Assembly: GCA_001819875.1 (NCBI GenBank)
Contig: MHNR01000005.1
Location: 16,752-51,265 of the forward strand
Direction: 5' to 3'
Length of the DNA: 34,514 nt
Source: Candidatus Ryanbacteria bacterium RIFCSPHIGHO2_02_FULL_48_12
GTDB lineage: Bacteria; Patescibacteriota; Minisyncoccia; Ryanbacterales; 2-02-FULL-48-12
The position numbers were made by a program, and so were the translations under genes. This document shows positions 6,866-13,755 of the stretch, piece by piece (positions within the stretch are counted from its first letter, which is position 1; the number at the start of each line of letters is the position of its first letter). The notes under the pieces are model-generated. The model did no database searches and was not told where the DNA came from. It saw nothing but the letters and a program-made list of their open reading frames with translations.

Positions 6866-7369
6866 ATGAACCAATCCCAGGAGGAACAATTTCTTACCTA
6901 TTACGAGGAGCTCTCTGATGCCATATTCCGACATTGCTACTTTCGTCTCTATAATAGAGAAGAGGCACGGGATCTTACTCAAGAGGCGTTTATCAAGACC
7001 TGGCAGTATCTGGCCGGAGGCAAGGAGGTAGAGAATCTCAAGGCATTTATCTATCGTGTGGCCAATAACTTGGTTATTGACTATGTGCGCAAAAAGAAGT
7101 CTCTGTCACTTGATGAACTGCATGAGGCGGGGTTTGATCCGAAGGGAGATGACCAGATTAAAGCCCAGCATGCCGCCGAGATCCGTGAGCTTGCTCAACA
7201 CTTGGAGAAGCTACCGGATGACTATCGGGAGGCGGTAACGTTGCGCTATTTTAATGATTTAATGCCACGGGAGATCGCGGAAATCACGGGCGAGTCGGAA
7301 AATGTGGTTTCGGTGCGTATCACGCGCGGGGTACAAAAGTTGCGGGAACATTTGCATCATGAACGATAA
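6866..7369 (+). CDS. RNA polymerase sigma factor, ECF-type (sigma-70 family)
   Basis: At 167 residues it has only regions 2 and 4, as in extracytoplasmic-function sigma factors. Region 2: AIFRHCYFRLYNREEARDLTQEAFIKTWQYL (residues ~18-50) with the following AFIYRVANNLVIDYVRKKK. Region 4: LPDDYREAVTLRYFNDLMPREIAEITGESENVVSVRITRGVQKLREHL, a helix-turn-helix that reads the -35 element. It overlaps the next gene by 11 bp, so the two proteins are made together. That partner is a membrane protein, which is the classical arrangement for a sigma factor held by an anti-sigma factor. A stop codon 10 codons upstream in frame makes ATG 6866 the first ATG. Confidence 0.92.
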   Translation: MNQSQEEQFLTYYEELSDAIFRHCYFRLYNREEARDLTQEAFIKTWQYLAGGKEVENLKAFIYRVANNLVIDYVRKKKSLSLDELHEAGFDPKGDDQIKAQHAAEIRELAQHLEKLPDDYREAVTLRYFNDLMPREIAEITGESENVVSVRITRGVQKLREHLHHER

Positions 7370-8651
7370 ATTTGAACAATATATTGAGTCTGCCAAGCGC
7401 GTAGTACTCACGCCGGAAGAGAAGGCACATATACATGCGGCGTTGCTTTCTGCTATGCGTGCTACGCGCTTGGAGCAGGCTGATGTGCGCGTAGCAGTTC
7501 CTCGATGGTTTCGTTGGTATGATCTAACTCTACATCCATTGCCGATCATACTCGGTCTTGTAGTTGCCATTAGTATGAGTACCTCGTATGCCGCGGAGGG
7601 GACATTGCCGGGAGACGTGCTCTATCCCGTAAAAACAACGGTAAATGAGGAGGTACGCGGTTGGTTTGCATTTTCCAGCAAGGGGCAACTTGCCTATGAG
7701 CAAAATATCGCTGAGCGTCGGCTTGAGGAGGCCGAGCAACTGGCATTTCATGGAAGACTCAATGACGAGACGCGCGCCGAGATTGTGGAGCGTTTCAATG
7801 AGCGTGCCTCACGTGTAGAAGAGCATATCGAGAAACTCGAAGATGAGAGCGCGGTAGAAGCGAGCTCCGATTTTGAGGCGCGTCTCAAGGCTCACGGTGC
7901 TATTTTGGTGCATCTTACTAGTAAAGATGCAGAGACAGTTGATCGTATGCCGGAAAAATCACAGATTGTGGCCAGTGTGCAGGCGCGCGCAAGCTCCACT
8001 GCCCGCCAGCGCATCAAAGCCGAGGCTAAAGTAAAAAGCAAAGCCGAGGAGCCGGCGCGCCTTGCCGCGGCCAAAAAACTCAAGGATGCCCGGGAAAAGA
8101 TTGAAGGTGTGCGTGCGCTTGCTCTGGCGGTACCCGAGCAAAAGATTGAGGAGTTGAGTGCGCCCTCTGCTGTCCCATCAGAGGGAGGAGCAAGCTTAAA
8201 GATGATGGCGGTTGTTATGGAAGACCAGGCAGGGTTGCGTACAGAGACGCGCTTGGATATGGCAGAAAAGATATTGGAAGAGGGTAACAAGAAGTTAGAG
8301 ACCGGTGCGTATGGCGAGGCATTTGTGCTCTTCCAAAAAGCCCAGCGGGTGGCAGAGGAGGCTCGTTTGGTTTTACAGGCCCGTAAAGATTTTAATATAG
8401 AGGTGCATGTAGATGAGCACATAAGTGATGATCATGATGATGATGAGACTCCCGGGGGGGAGGGTGATGCAGGAGGTTCTCCAAAAGGCAATGATGCAGA
8501 TGATGCTGTAGATGATGATACGGATGAGGATTCTCATCATGATGATGCTGATGGGTCGGAATCATCTGCCACCACAACGTCCTCAAATGCGCCCTCTGAG
8601 ATGCACGCGGAGCTTGAGGGTCTGGTAAAACTCAAACTCGATCAGGAGTGA
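7359..8651 (+). CDS. Membrane-anchored DUF5667-like protein with Asp/His-rich tail; probable partner of the sigma factor
   Basis: Start ATG 7359 (MNDKFEQYIE) lies inside the end of the sigma gene and gives 430 residues. A short cytoplasmic part (1-55) is followed by one membrane segment (LHPLPIILGLVVAISMSTSYAA, about 55-77). The outer part begins with LPGDVLYPVKTTVNEEVR, the hallmark of DUF5667 proteins. Long charged helices follow (about 100-350), probably coiled coil. The last ~75 residues contain an Asp/His-rich run (SDDHDDDETP ... DDDTDEDSHHDDADG) that could bind divalent metals, then a Ser/Thr patch. Overlap with the sigma gene suggests an anti-sigma or signal-sensing role. This is an inference: no zinc anti-sigma (HxxxCxxC) motif is present. 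Confidence 0.75.
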   Translation: MNDKFEQYIESAKRVVLTPEEKAHIHAALLSAMRATRLEQADVRVAVPRWFRWYDLTLHPLPIILGLVVAISMSTSYAAEGTLPGDVLYPVKTTVNEEVRGWFAFSSKGQLAYEQNIAERRLEEAEQLAFHGRLNDETRAEIVERFNERASRVEEHIEKLEDESAVEASSDFEARLKAHGAILVHLTSKDAETVDRMPEKSQIVASVQARASSTARQRIKAEAKVKSKAEEPARLAAAKKLKDAREKIEGVRALALAVPEQKIEELSAPSAVPSEGGASLKMMAVVMEDQAGLRTETRLDMAEKILEEGNKKLETGAYGEAFVLFQKAQRVAEEARLVLQARKDFNIEVHVDEHISDDHDDDETPGGEGDAGGSPKGNDADDAVDDDTDEDSHHDDADGSESSATTTSSNAPSEMHAELEGLVKLKLDQE

Positions 8652-8680
8652 GCGCTCGATTTATTTCTCTGTAGTCATGG

Positions 8681-8686
8681 TATGCT
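8681..8686 (+). promoter_or_regulatory. Extended -10 element of the VTT-like gene
   Basis: TGG precedes TATGCT (8681-8686); the ATG is 16 nt further at 8703. The 14-mer TATGCTAGGCGTAT here is repeated exactly on the minus strand at the promoter of the 13662 gene. Confidence 0.45.
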
Positions 8687-8702
8687 AGGCGTATAGACAT
8701 AC

Positions 8703-9302
8703 ATGCTATTTTACACGTTATTTTTTCTCTGTATTTTTGCCTTCAATCTTATACCGTTTCTTGTCCCTGGAACGTGGACTGTCGTTGCGTTTGTTTCGAT
8801 GCGGTTTGGGGTGCCAGTAATACTTCTTGCGGCCATTGCAGCGGTGGCAGCCACGCTGGGGAGGTTGAGTCTTGCCAAGCTCTCGCGCATACTCATTCGC
8901 CAGAATATACTGCGTGAGACTACTAAGAAGAATCTTGATCATATTAAAGGCTACCTTGAGGTGAGAAAAGAGCTTACCTTTGGTATATTTCTCCTGTATG
9001 CATTTAGCCCATTCCCCTCCAACCAACTTTTCATCGCATATGGGCTTACCGCATTGCCATTGCGGCTGATTGCCTTGCCGTTTCTCTTTGGGCGTTTGGT
9101 GAGCTATACATTTTGGGCGTATTCTGCTCAAGTCGCGCATCAGGCATTTTTGCATCTCACGGCGGGATCGATATTGAATATCTATTTTCTCGGTGTGCAG
9201 ATCGGGACGCTTGGTGTCGTCTACTTGTTTACCAAAATAAACTGGAAAAAGTTTTTAGAGGAGGGCAAGATTGCTCTTTTAGAGGATACGAGCCGCGCCT
9301 AG
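8703..9302 (+). CDS. Multi-pass membrane protein, VTT/DedA-like
   Basis: 199 residues with about five hydrophobic segments (roughly 2-20, 25-50, 90-110, 115-140, 150-185). The central stretch, with an amphipathic basic helix (LSRILIRQNILRETTKKNL) followed by LLYAFSPFPSNQLFIAYGLTALPLRLIALPFLFGRLVSY, resembles the VTT (DedA/SNARE-associated) domain, in which a P-x-x-x-N/G loop and a conserved Arg lie between re-entrant segments. DedA proteins move or flip polyprenyl-phosphate and phospholipids. The match is by eye and moderate. It has its own promoter and precedes three further small membrane proteins. Confidence 0.55.
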   Translation: MLFYTLFFLCIFAFNLIPFLVPGTWTVVAFVSMRFGVPVILLAAIAAVAATLGRLSLAKLSRILIRQNILRETTKKNLDHIKGYLEVRKELTFGIFLLYAFSPFPSNQLFIAYGLTALPLRLIALPFLFGRLVSYTFWAYSAQVAHQAFLHLTAGSILNIYFLGVQIGTLGVVYLFTKINWKKFLEEGKIALLEDTSRA

Positions 9303-9322
9303 ACCGGCGTGGTCCGGGGCGA

Positions 9323-9328
9323 TATAAT
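9323..9328 (+). promoter_or_regulatory. -10 element (TATAAT) of the 9357-10853 operon
   Basis: A consensus TATAAT lies 28 nt before the ATG at 9357. No clear -35 is visible. Confidence 0.5.
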
Positions 9329-9356
9329 AGGGGAATCTTATCACTAGCTATCCAGT

Positions 9357-9731
9357 ATGCGTATTCTTATACATTGGTTTGTAGCGACGCTCGCGATTAT
9401 TATTACGGCGTATATCCTTCCCGGAGTTTCTGTCGAGGATTTTTTTGTAGCGGTAGTAGCGGCTGTTGTTATTGGCCTTATCAATACATTTATCCGGCCT
9501 GCTGTCTTAGTGCTTACCCTTCCTATCAATATTGTCACGCTCGGGCTTCTGACCTTTGTGATCAATGCGCTTCTCGTCATGCTTGCCTCTGCTATTGTGC
9601 CGGGGTTTTATGTGGCAAACTTTTGGTGGGCGCTTCTTTTTAGCATCGTGCTTTTTGGTGTGAATCTCTTGTTTAAGTACTCTGCCCGCCGGGGATTTGC
9701 CGACGATTATTCACGCCACCCGAGATCGTAG
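9357..9731 (+). CDS. Phage-holin-4 superfamily membrane protein (PF04020-like)
   Basis: 124 residues with four membrane segments: HWFVATLAIIITAYILPGV, FFVAVVAAVVIGLINTFI, VLTLPINIVTLGLLTFVINALLVMLAS and FWWALLFSIVLFGVNLLF. The pattern NTFIRPAVLVLTLPINIVTLGLLTFVINALL is characteristic of the small family called phage holin family 4. Despite the name it is a common chromosomal envelope protein of unknown function; nothing phage-like is nearby. The next gene starts 2 nt after the stop, so they form an operon. Confidence 0.85.
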   Translation: MRILIHWFVATLAIIITAYILPGVSVEDFFVAVVAAVVIGLINTFIRPAVLVLTLPINIVTLGLLTFVINALLVMLASAIVPGFYVANFWWALLFSIVLFGVNLLFKYSARRGFADDYSRHPRS

Positions 9732-9733
9732 GC

Positions 9734-10282
9734 ATGGATATTTTCTCTCATGGATTATGGGCGGTAGCCGCTGCAAAAGCCGCAAAGCAAAAAACCGCGC
9801 GGCCAGTGAGCCTGTGGTTTGCAGCCTTCTGGGGCATGTTCCCGGACCTATTTGCATTTTCGTTTTTTTTCTTTTGGATGTTCTGGAATATTGCGGCAAA
9901 TGGCTGGGCAGTCAATGATTTTCCGCGACCTGATGCCATTGAACCGATACGTCCCGAGGTTGCTCAAATGTCTTTTCTCTCCCATCGGCTCTATGATTTT
10001 AGTCACAGTGTTATAGTATTTCTGGTTATATTTTTTGTAATTTGGCTGATACGTCATCGACCATCGTGGGAGATGATTGGTTGGCCACTGCATATTCTTA
10101 TAGATATTCCTACCCATAGTTACCAGTTCTACCCTACACCAGTGTTTTGGCCCCTTTGGGAATGGAAATTCCCGCATGGTCACTCCTGGGTCAATTGGAA
10201 GTTTTTGGTTATAAACTACGCGTTGATTTTGATAGTATTTTACTGGCTACGCCGGAGAGATCGGTCCTTGCAATCTCGGTGA
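9734..10282 (+). CDS. Membrane-bound metal-dependent hydrolase-like protein (DUF457/YdjM-like)
   Basis: 182 residues with an N-terminal MDIFSHGLWAVAAAKAA, then WGMFPDLFAF, HRLYDFSHSVIVFLVIFFVIWLI, WPLHILIDIPTH and a final membrane segment. The spaced histidines and aspartates (SHG, PD, DFSHS, HILIDIPTH) are the probable metal ligands of the YdjM/DUF457 family, whose substrates are unknown. It starts 2 nt after the holin-like gene and is followed 4 nt later by the PAP2 gene, so it is probably part of an envelope-lipid operon. Confidence 0.7.
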   Translation: MDIFSHGLWAVAAAKAAKQKTARPVSLWFAAFWGMFPDLFAFSFFFFWMFWNIAANGWAVNDFPRPDAIEPIRPEVAQMSFLSHRLYDFSHSVIVFLVIFFVIWLIRHRPSWEMIGWPLHILIDIPTHSYQFYPTPVFWPLWEWKFPHGHSWVNWKFLVINYALILIVFYWLRRRDRSLQSR

Positions 10283-10286
10283 TAGC

Positions 10287-10853
10287 ATGTTTTTCTACAT
10301 GGAGTCTTTAAACATAAAACTTTTCTTTGTACTAAACCATCTTGCGGGGAGGTGGGGGATTGCTGATGCGGCAATTACATTTTTTGCTGTGTATGTGCCC
10401 TACCTCTTGGGAGCTTCCTTGCTCTTTTTTATCTATTGGGATAAACGATCATTGTGGGAAAAATTTCAGGCATGTGTCCTCGCGGGTCTTTCAGTCACCC
10501 TATCTCGTTTTATACTTACGCCGATAATCCGTAGCTTGTACCATCATCCGCGGCCGTTTCTTGCGCTTGAAGGAGCACAAAACATTTTGGGAAGTCATAA
10601 TGCAGGATCATCTCTCCCTTCCGGACACGCGGCATTTTTTTTCGCACTTGCCGCAGCGGTATACGTATTTGATCGAAGGTGGGGAGTGGGTACCTACGCA
10701 TTAGTTTTTTGCATTACAGTAGCTCGAGTAATTGCGGGCGTGCACTATCCATGGGATATCGTTGTAGGTGCAGGTTTGGGGGTTGGAGTGACTTATTTTG
10801 TGCGTTATCTGCTGATCATGTCTCATTTTTGGAGCACGAGAAAGGTGCGGTAA
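10287..10853 (+). CDS. PAP2-family membrane phosphatase (possible undecaprenyl-diphosphatase, BcrC-like)
   Basis: 188 residues with about five membrane helices and the three phosphatase motifs: R-SLYHHP-RP (motif 1, normally K-x6-RP, here with Arg at the first position), LPSGHAA (motif 2), and AR-VIAGV-HYPWD (motif 3, normally SR-x5-H-x3-D, here AR). The catalytic histidines of motifs 2 and 3 are present. BcrC-type members dephosphorylate undecaprenyl-diphosphate outside the membrane and so recycle the carrier for cell-wall synthesis; other members act on phosphatidic acid or phosphatidylglycerophosphate. A second ATG at 10299 (MESLNIKLF) may be the true start. It is the last gene of the operon, with a terminator 30 nt later. 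Confidence 0.85.
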   Translation: MFFYMESLNIKLFFVLNHLAGRWGIADAAITFFAVYVPYLLGASLLFFIYWDKRSLWEKFQACVLAGLSVTLSRFILTPIIRSLYHHPRPFLALEGAQNILGSHNAGSSLPSGHAAFFFALAAAVYVFDRRWGVGTYALVFCITVARVIAGVHYPWDIVVGAGLGVGVTYFVRYLLIMSHFWSTRKVR

Positions 10854-10880
10854 CGTTTATTGAAGAGAGAAAAAAGAGTG

Positions 10881-10909
10881 AAGTGCCTTGCTGGCGCTTT
10901 TTTGTTTTT
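10881..10909 (+). terminator. Intrinsic terminator after the PAP2 gene
   Basis: AAGTGCC, loop TTGCT, GGCGCTT (one G-T pair), followed by TTTTTGTTTTT. Confidence 0.75.
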
Positions 10910-10940
10910 CAGGATAAAATGCCCTTCTCAAGAGGGGTAT

Positions 10941-10970
10941 TTGAGGGAGACCCCGATTTCTTATTACAAT
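10941..10970 (+). promoter_or_regulatory. Promoter of the oligopeptidase gene
   Basis: TTGAGG (10941-10946), 18 nt, TACAAT (10965-10970); the ATG is 28 nt downstream at 10999. Confidence 0.5.
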
Positions 10971-10998
10971 ATATTTTTTGTATTAGTCAATAGAGCAT

Positions 10999-13041
10999 AT
11001 GGAGCCGCCAAAAGCCAAAATAGTAGCGCATGAGAGAGAGGTGCATGGCGATAGTCTCAAAGACTCATATTTTTGGCTTCGGGAGCGTGATAACTCGGAG
11101 GTCCTTGCATATCTTGCGGCCGAGAATGAGTACGCGAAAATCGGTCTGGCGCATACCGAAGATTTGCAGGAAAGGCTCTTTTTGGAGATGCATGGGCGTA
11201 TTAAGGAGGCGGACCATTCTGTTCCGGAGCGCCAGGGTGATTATTATTACTACACGCGGATTGAGTCGGGAGAGGAGTATCAGAAGCATTGCCGAAAGTA
11301 TCGCTCTCTCGATGCTCCCGAGGAGGTAATCTTGGATGAGAATGAACTTGCCCGTGATCTTGCGTATTGTAAGGTCGGCATATTTGAGCTAAGCCCCGAT
11401 CAAACAAAACTCGCGTACTCTCTGGATACGAATGGATCAGAGCGTTTTACCATATATATAAAAAATATTGCTACCGGTACGCTGTACTCGGAATCAATCC
11501 CGGACACGCGCTACGCCGCCCTCGCTTGGGTCTCTGATAGTAAGACATTTTTCTACACAGCATTAGATGCATTGGATAGGCCGTATCAAGTACTACGGCA
11601 TGTGCTGGGTACCAATCCTCAAGAGGACGTACTCGTCTATCATGAGCCGGACGATGCGTATTCGTTGTACCTTTCTCGTACGCGAAGTCAGGCATATATT
11701 CTCCTGGAGATCCAAAGTCAGGTGAGTGGAGAGGTACGGTATCTGTCTGCGGGAGATCCGCAGGGGACGTTTCGTCTCGTTGAGCCAAGGGCTCATGGCA
11801 TTGAATATTACGTAGACCATGCGGGAGAGTTTTTCTATATCCGGACCAATAAAGATGCAGAAAATTTTCGCCTAATGCGTGCTCCAGTAGGTGCGCCAGG
11901 CAAGGAGTGCTGGGAGGAGGTTATCCCGCATCGTCCGGCTATCAATATAGAGCGGGTAGATGTATTTCGGCGCCATATGGTGCTTGTGGAGCGCGAGCAA
12001 GGGCTACGTAGAATTCGCACTATTCATCTCGATACAAAAAAAGAATGCTACGTGCAATTTCCCGAGCCAGCCTATATGTGTTGGCTACATGAAAATCCCG
12101 AGTTTGATACTAATATACTCCGATTTACCTATGAATCATTTATTACGCCAGAGTCCATATATGACTACAATATGGATACGTGTTCCATGGAGCTTAAAAA
12201 ACAGGATGAGGTGCCGGGGGGATACGATCCCGAGGCATATGTTTCCGAGCGCATTTTTGTACCGGTAGGAGATGGCGTATTGGTGCCGATTTCTTTGGTG
12301 TACAAGCGCGGTTTAGAAAAAAATGGTAGCAATCCTTTGTATCTCTACGGATATGGAGCATACGGCTCCAATAACGACGCGCGTTTCAAATCATATCGCA
12401 TGAGTCTGCTTGATAGGGGCGTGGTGTTTGCGATAGCACATGTGCGTGGTGGTGGGGAACTTGGCAGAGAATGGTATGAGGAAGGTAAGCTCTTAAAAAA
12501 GAAAAATACATTTACAGATTTTATCGCGTGCGCCGAATATTTGATTAGGGCGGGATATACCAAGCCCGAGCGACTTATAGCATATGGCGGATCTGCGGGA
12601 GGGCTTCTGATGGGCGCAGTCGTGAATATGCGGCCGGATCTTTTTTGTGCGGTGATAGCCGATGTGCCGTTTGTGGACGCAGTCAATACGATGCTTGACC
12701 CTACGTTACCACTCACGGTAATAGATTACGATGAGTGGGGCAACCCCGCAGACCGGGCATATTATGAGTACATAAAATCATACTCGCCATACGACAATAT
12801 CATCGCACAAGACTATCCGCATATGTTGGTGATAGCGGGGTACCATGACCCGAGAGTGCAATACTGGGAGCCGGCAAAATTTGTGGCAAAACTGCGCGCG
12901 CACAAAACTGATGCACACCGGCTTTACCTGAAAACCAATATGAATCTTGGACACGGATTTTCATCTGGACGATATCACTTTTTACGTGATATGGCGTTTG
13001 AGTACGCGTTTGTCTTTGATGTTTTGGGGATTCGTGCCTAG
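10999..13041 (+). CDS. ptrB: Oligopeptidase B (protease II), prolyl oligopeptidase family S9A
   Basis: 680 residues, the normal size. The N-terminus PPKAKIVAHEREVHGDSLKDSYFWLRERD is the classic entry of S9A enzymes, followed by a seven-bladed propeller that filters substrates by size, and a C-terminal alpha/beta hydrolase domain. The catalytic triad can be read: Ser532 in GGSAGG, Asp617 in YHDPRV, His652 in LGHGFSSGR. GGSAGG and HDPRVQYWEPAKF are the forms seen in oligopeptidase B, which cuts short peptides after Lys or Arg. No signal peptide is present, so it acts in the cytoplasm, probably on scavenged peptides. The last 60 bp overlap the end of the gene on the opposite strand. Confidence 0.93.
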   Translation: MEPPKAKIVAHEREVHGDSLKDSYFWLRERDNSEVLAYLAAENEYAKIGLAHTEDLQERLFLEMHGRIKEADHSVPERQGDYYYYTRIESGEEYQKHCRKYRSLDAPEEVILDENELARDLAYCKVGIFELSPDQTKLAYSLDTNGSERFTIYIKNIATGTLYSESIPDTRYAALAWVSDSKTFFYTALDALDRPYQVLRHVLGTNPQEDVLVYHEPDDAYSLYLSRTRSQAYILLEIQSQVSGEVRYLSAGDPQGTFRLVEPRAHGIEYYVDHAGEFFYIRTNKDAENFRLMRAPVGAPGKECWEEVIPHRPAINIERVDVFRRHMVLVEREQGLRRIRTIHLDTKKECYVQFPEPAYMCWLHENPEFDTNILRFTYESFITPESIYDYNMDTCSMELKKQDEVPGGYDPEAYVSERIFVPVGDGVLVPISLVYKRGLEKNGSNPLYLYGYGAYGSNNDARFKSYRMSLLDRGVVFAIAHVRGGGELGREWYEEGKLLKKKNTFTDFIACAEYLIRAGYTKPERLIAYGGSAGGLLMGAVVNMRPDLFCAVIADVPFVDAVNTMLDPTLPLTVIDYDEWGNPADRAYYEYIKSYSPYDNIIAQDYPHMLVIAGYHDPRVQYWEPAKFVAKLRAHKTDAHRLYLKTNMNLGHGFSSGRYHFLRDMAFEYAFVFDVLGIRA

Positions 13042-13662
13042 ACCCGGCTTGGCCCACTCTACCAACTTCCCCGCCGCTATCTCGATCGGGTCTGCAGGAC
13101 GTAGGCCTTTTATCATGGCCGTGGTGAGTAGAGGTGTGTGTGGCGTATCATCCAAATAGTCGGGGATGTAAAAGAGATCTTCTTGTGCGGTTATCCAGCC
13201 TTTGCGGTCAAAGCGCGACAAATCAAGCGGCCGGGAATAGCTCCGAAGCGTTTTTTGACCGGCATCAAGAAAATACTCGTGAAAATACGAGAGTGCGAGC
13301 TCTCGGATAGTGCGATATATTGGCTCGCGGTAGCGGAGTACCGCATGGTTTGTTTTGGAGAGCGCTCCCCAAAAACCATTTTTTTGAAATACTGCTACCA
13401 CATGATCCGTATCATCTGCCCAGAGTGAAGTTTTGAGATCCATCACCAATGGTCTTTGTCCGTGGATGTAGAGAGCCGCAGCACCAAACATAGCACCTTC
13501 CATGCAGTGCGCAGTGCGCTCGTGGAGCACCCGGCGTGGCGACATGCAAGTCTCGCCATGGGGTTCAAAGTTGACCGCCAGGGTATTGATGAAATCCTGA
13601 ATTTTGCGCGGAGTGTCGAGTCGGCGGAGTACGGTGAGCTCTTCTTTAGTAAGTCCAAACAT
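12982..13662 (-). CDS. Conserved Cys/His protein with a transglutaminase-like look; function unknown
   Basis: 226 residues without signal peptide or membrane helices. The conserved parts are LHERTAHCMEGAMFGAAALYIHG (Cys at the start of a buried helix), PLVMDLKTSLWADDTDHVVAVF (Asp and His) and KTNHAVLRYREPIYRTIRELALSYFHEYF. The order Cys-helix, then His in a strand, then Asp is that of papain/transglutaminase-fold hydrolases. I recall this as a widespread unnamed family, but no activity is known to me. The C-terminal 19 codons overlap the end of ptrB on the other strand, leaving no room for separate terminators. Confidence 0.75.
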   Translation of the reverse strand: MFGLTKEELTVLRRLDTPRKIQDFINTLAVNFEPHGETCMSPRRVLHERTAHCMEGAMFGAAALYIHGQRPLVMDLKTSLWADDTDHVVAVFQKNGFWGALSKTNHAVLRYREPIYRTIRELALSYFHEYFLDAGQKTLRSYSRPLDLSRFDRKGWITAQEDLFYIPDYLDDTPHTPLLTTAMIKGLRPADPIEIAAGKLVEWAKPGLGTNPQNIKDKRVLKRHIT

Positions 13663-13668
13663 ACGCCT

Positions 13669-13674
13669 AGCATA
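13669..13674 (-). promoter_or_regulatory. -10 element (TATGCT) 6 nt before the 13662 gene
   Basis: Read on the minus strand, TATGCT is followed by AGGCGT and then ATG, so the message would be essentially leaderless. No clear -35 is present. Confidence 0.4.
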
Positions 13675-13700
13675 GCGCTATTTACAAATCCCGCATAGAG

Positions 13701-13737
13701 AATATAAAACCCCGCATACCGCGCGGGGTTTTATATT
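13701..13737 (-). terminator. Strong bidirectional-type terminator after the giant surface protein gene
   Basis: A perfect 15-bp stem: AATATAAAACCCCGC (13701-13715) and GCGGGGTTTTATATT (13723-13737) with a 7-nt loop. It directly follows the stop of the minus-strand gene ending at 13756. Confidence 0.85.
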
Positions 13738-13755
13738 CGGCACTCTATTGCGCTG

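Noticed and set aside
8400-8560. GAT-rich simple repeat as a possible microsatellite or assembly artefact
   Set aside because: It stays in frame and encodes an Asp/His-rich tail, with mixed codons and no exact long tandem repeat.
9357-9731. Sign of a prophage (holin family protein)
   Set aside because: This family is a common chromosomal membrane protein and no other phage gene is in the window.
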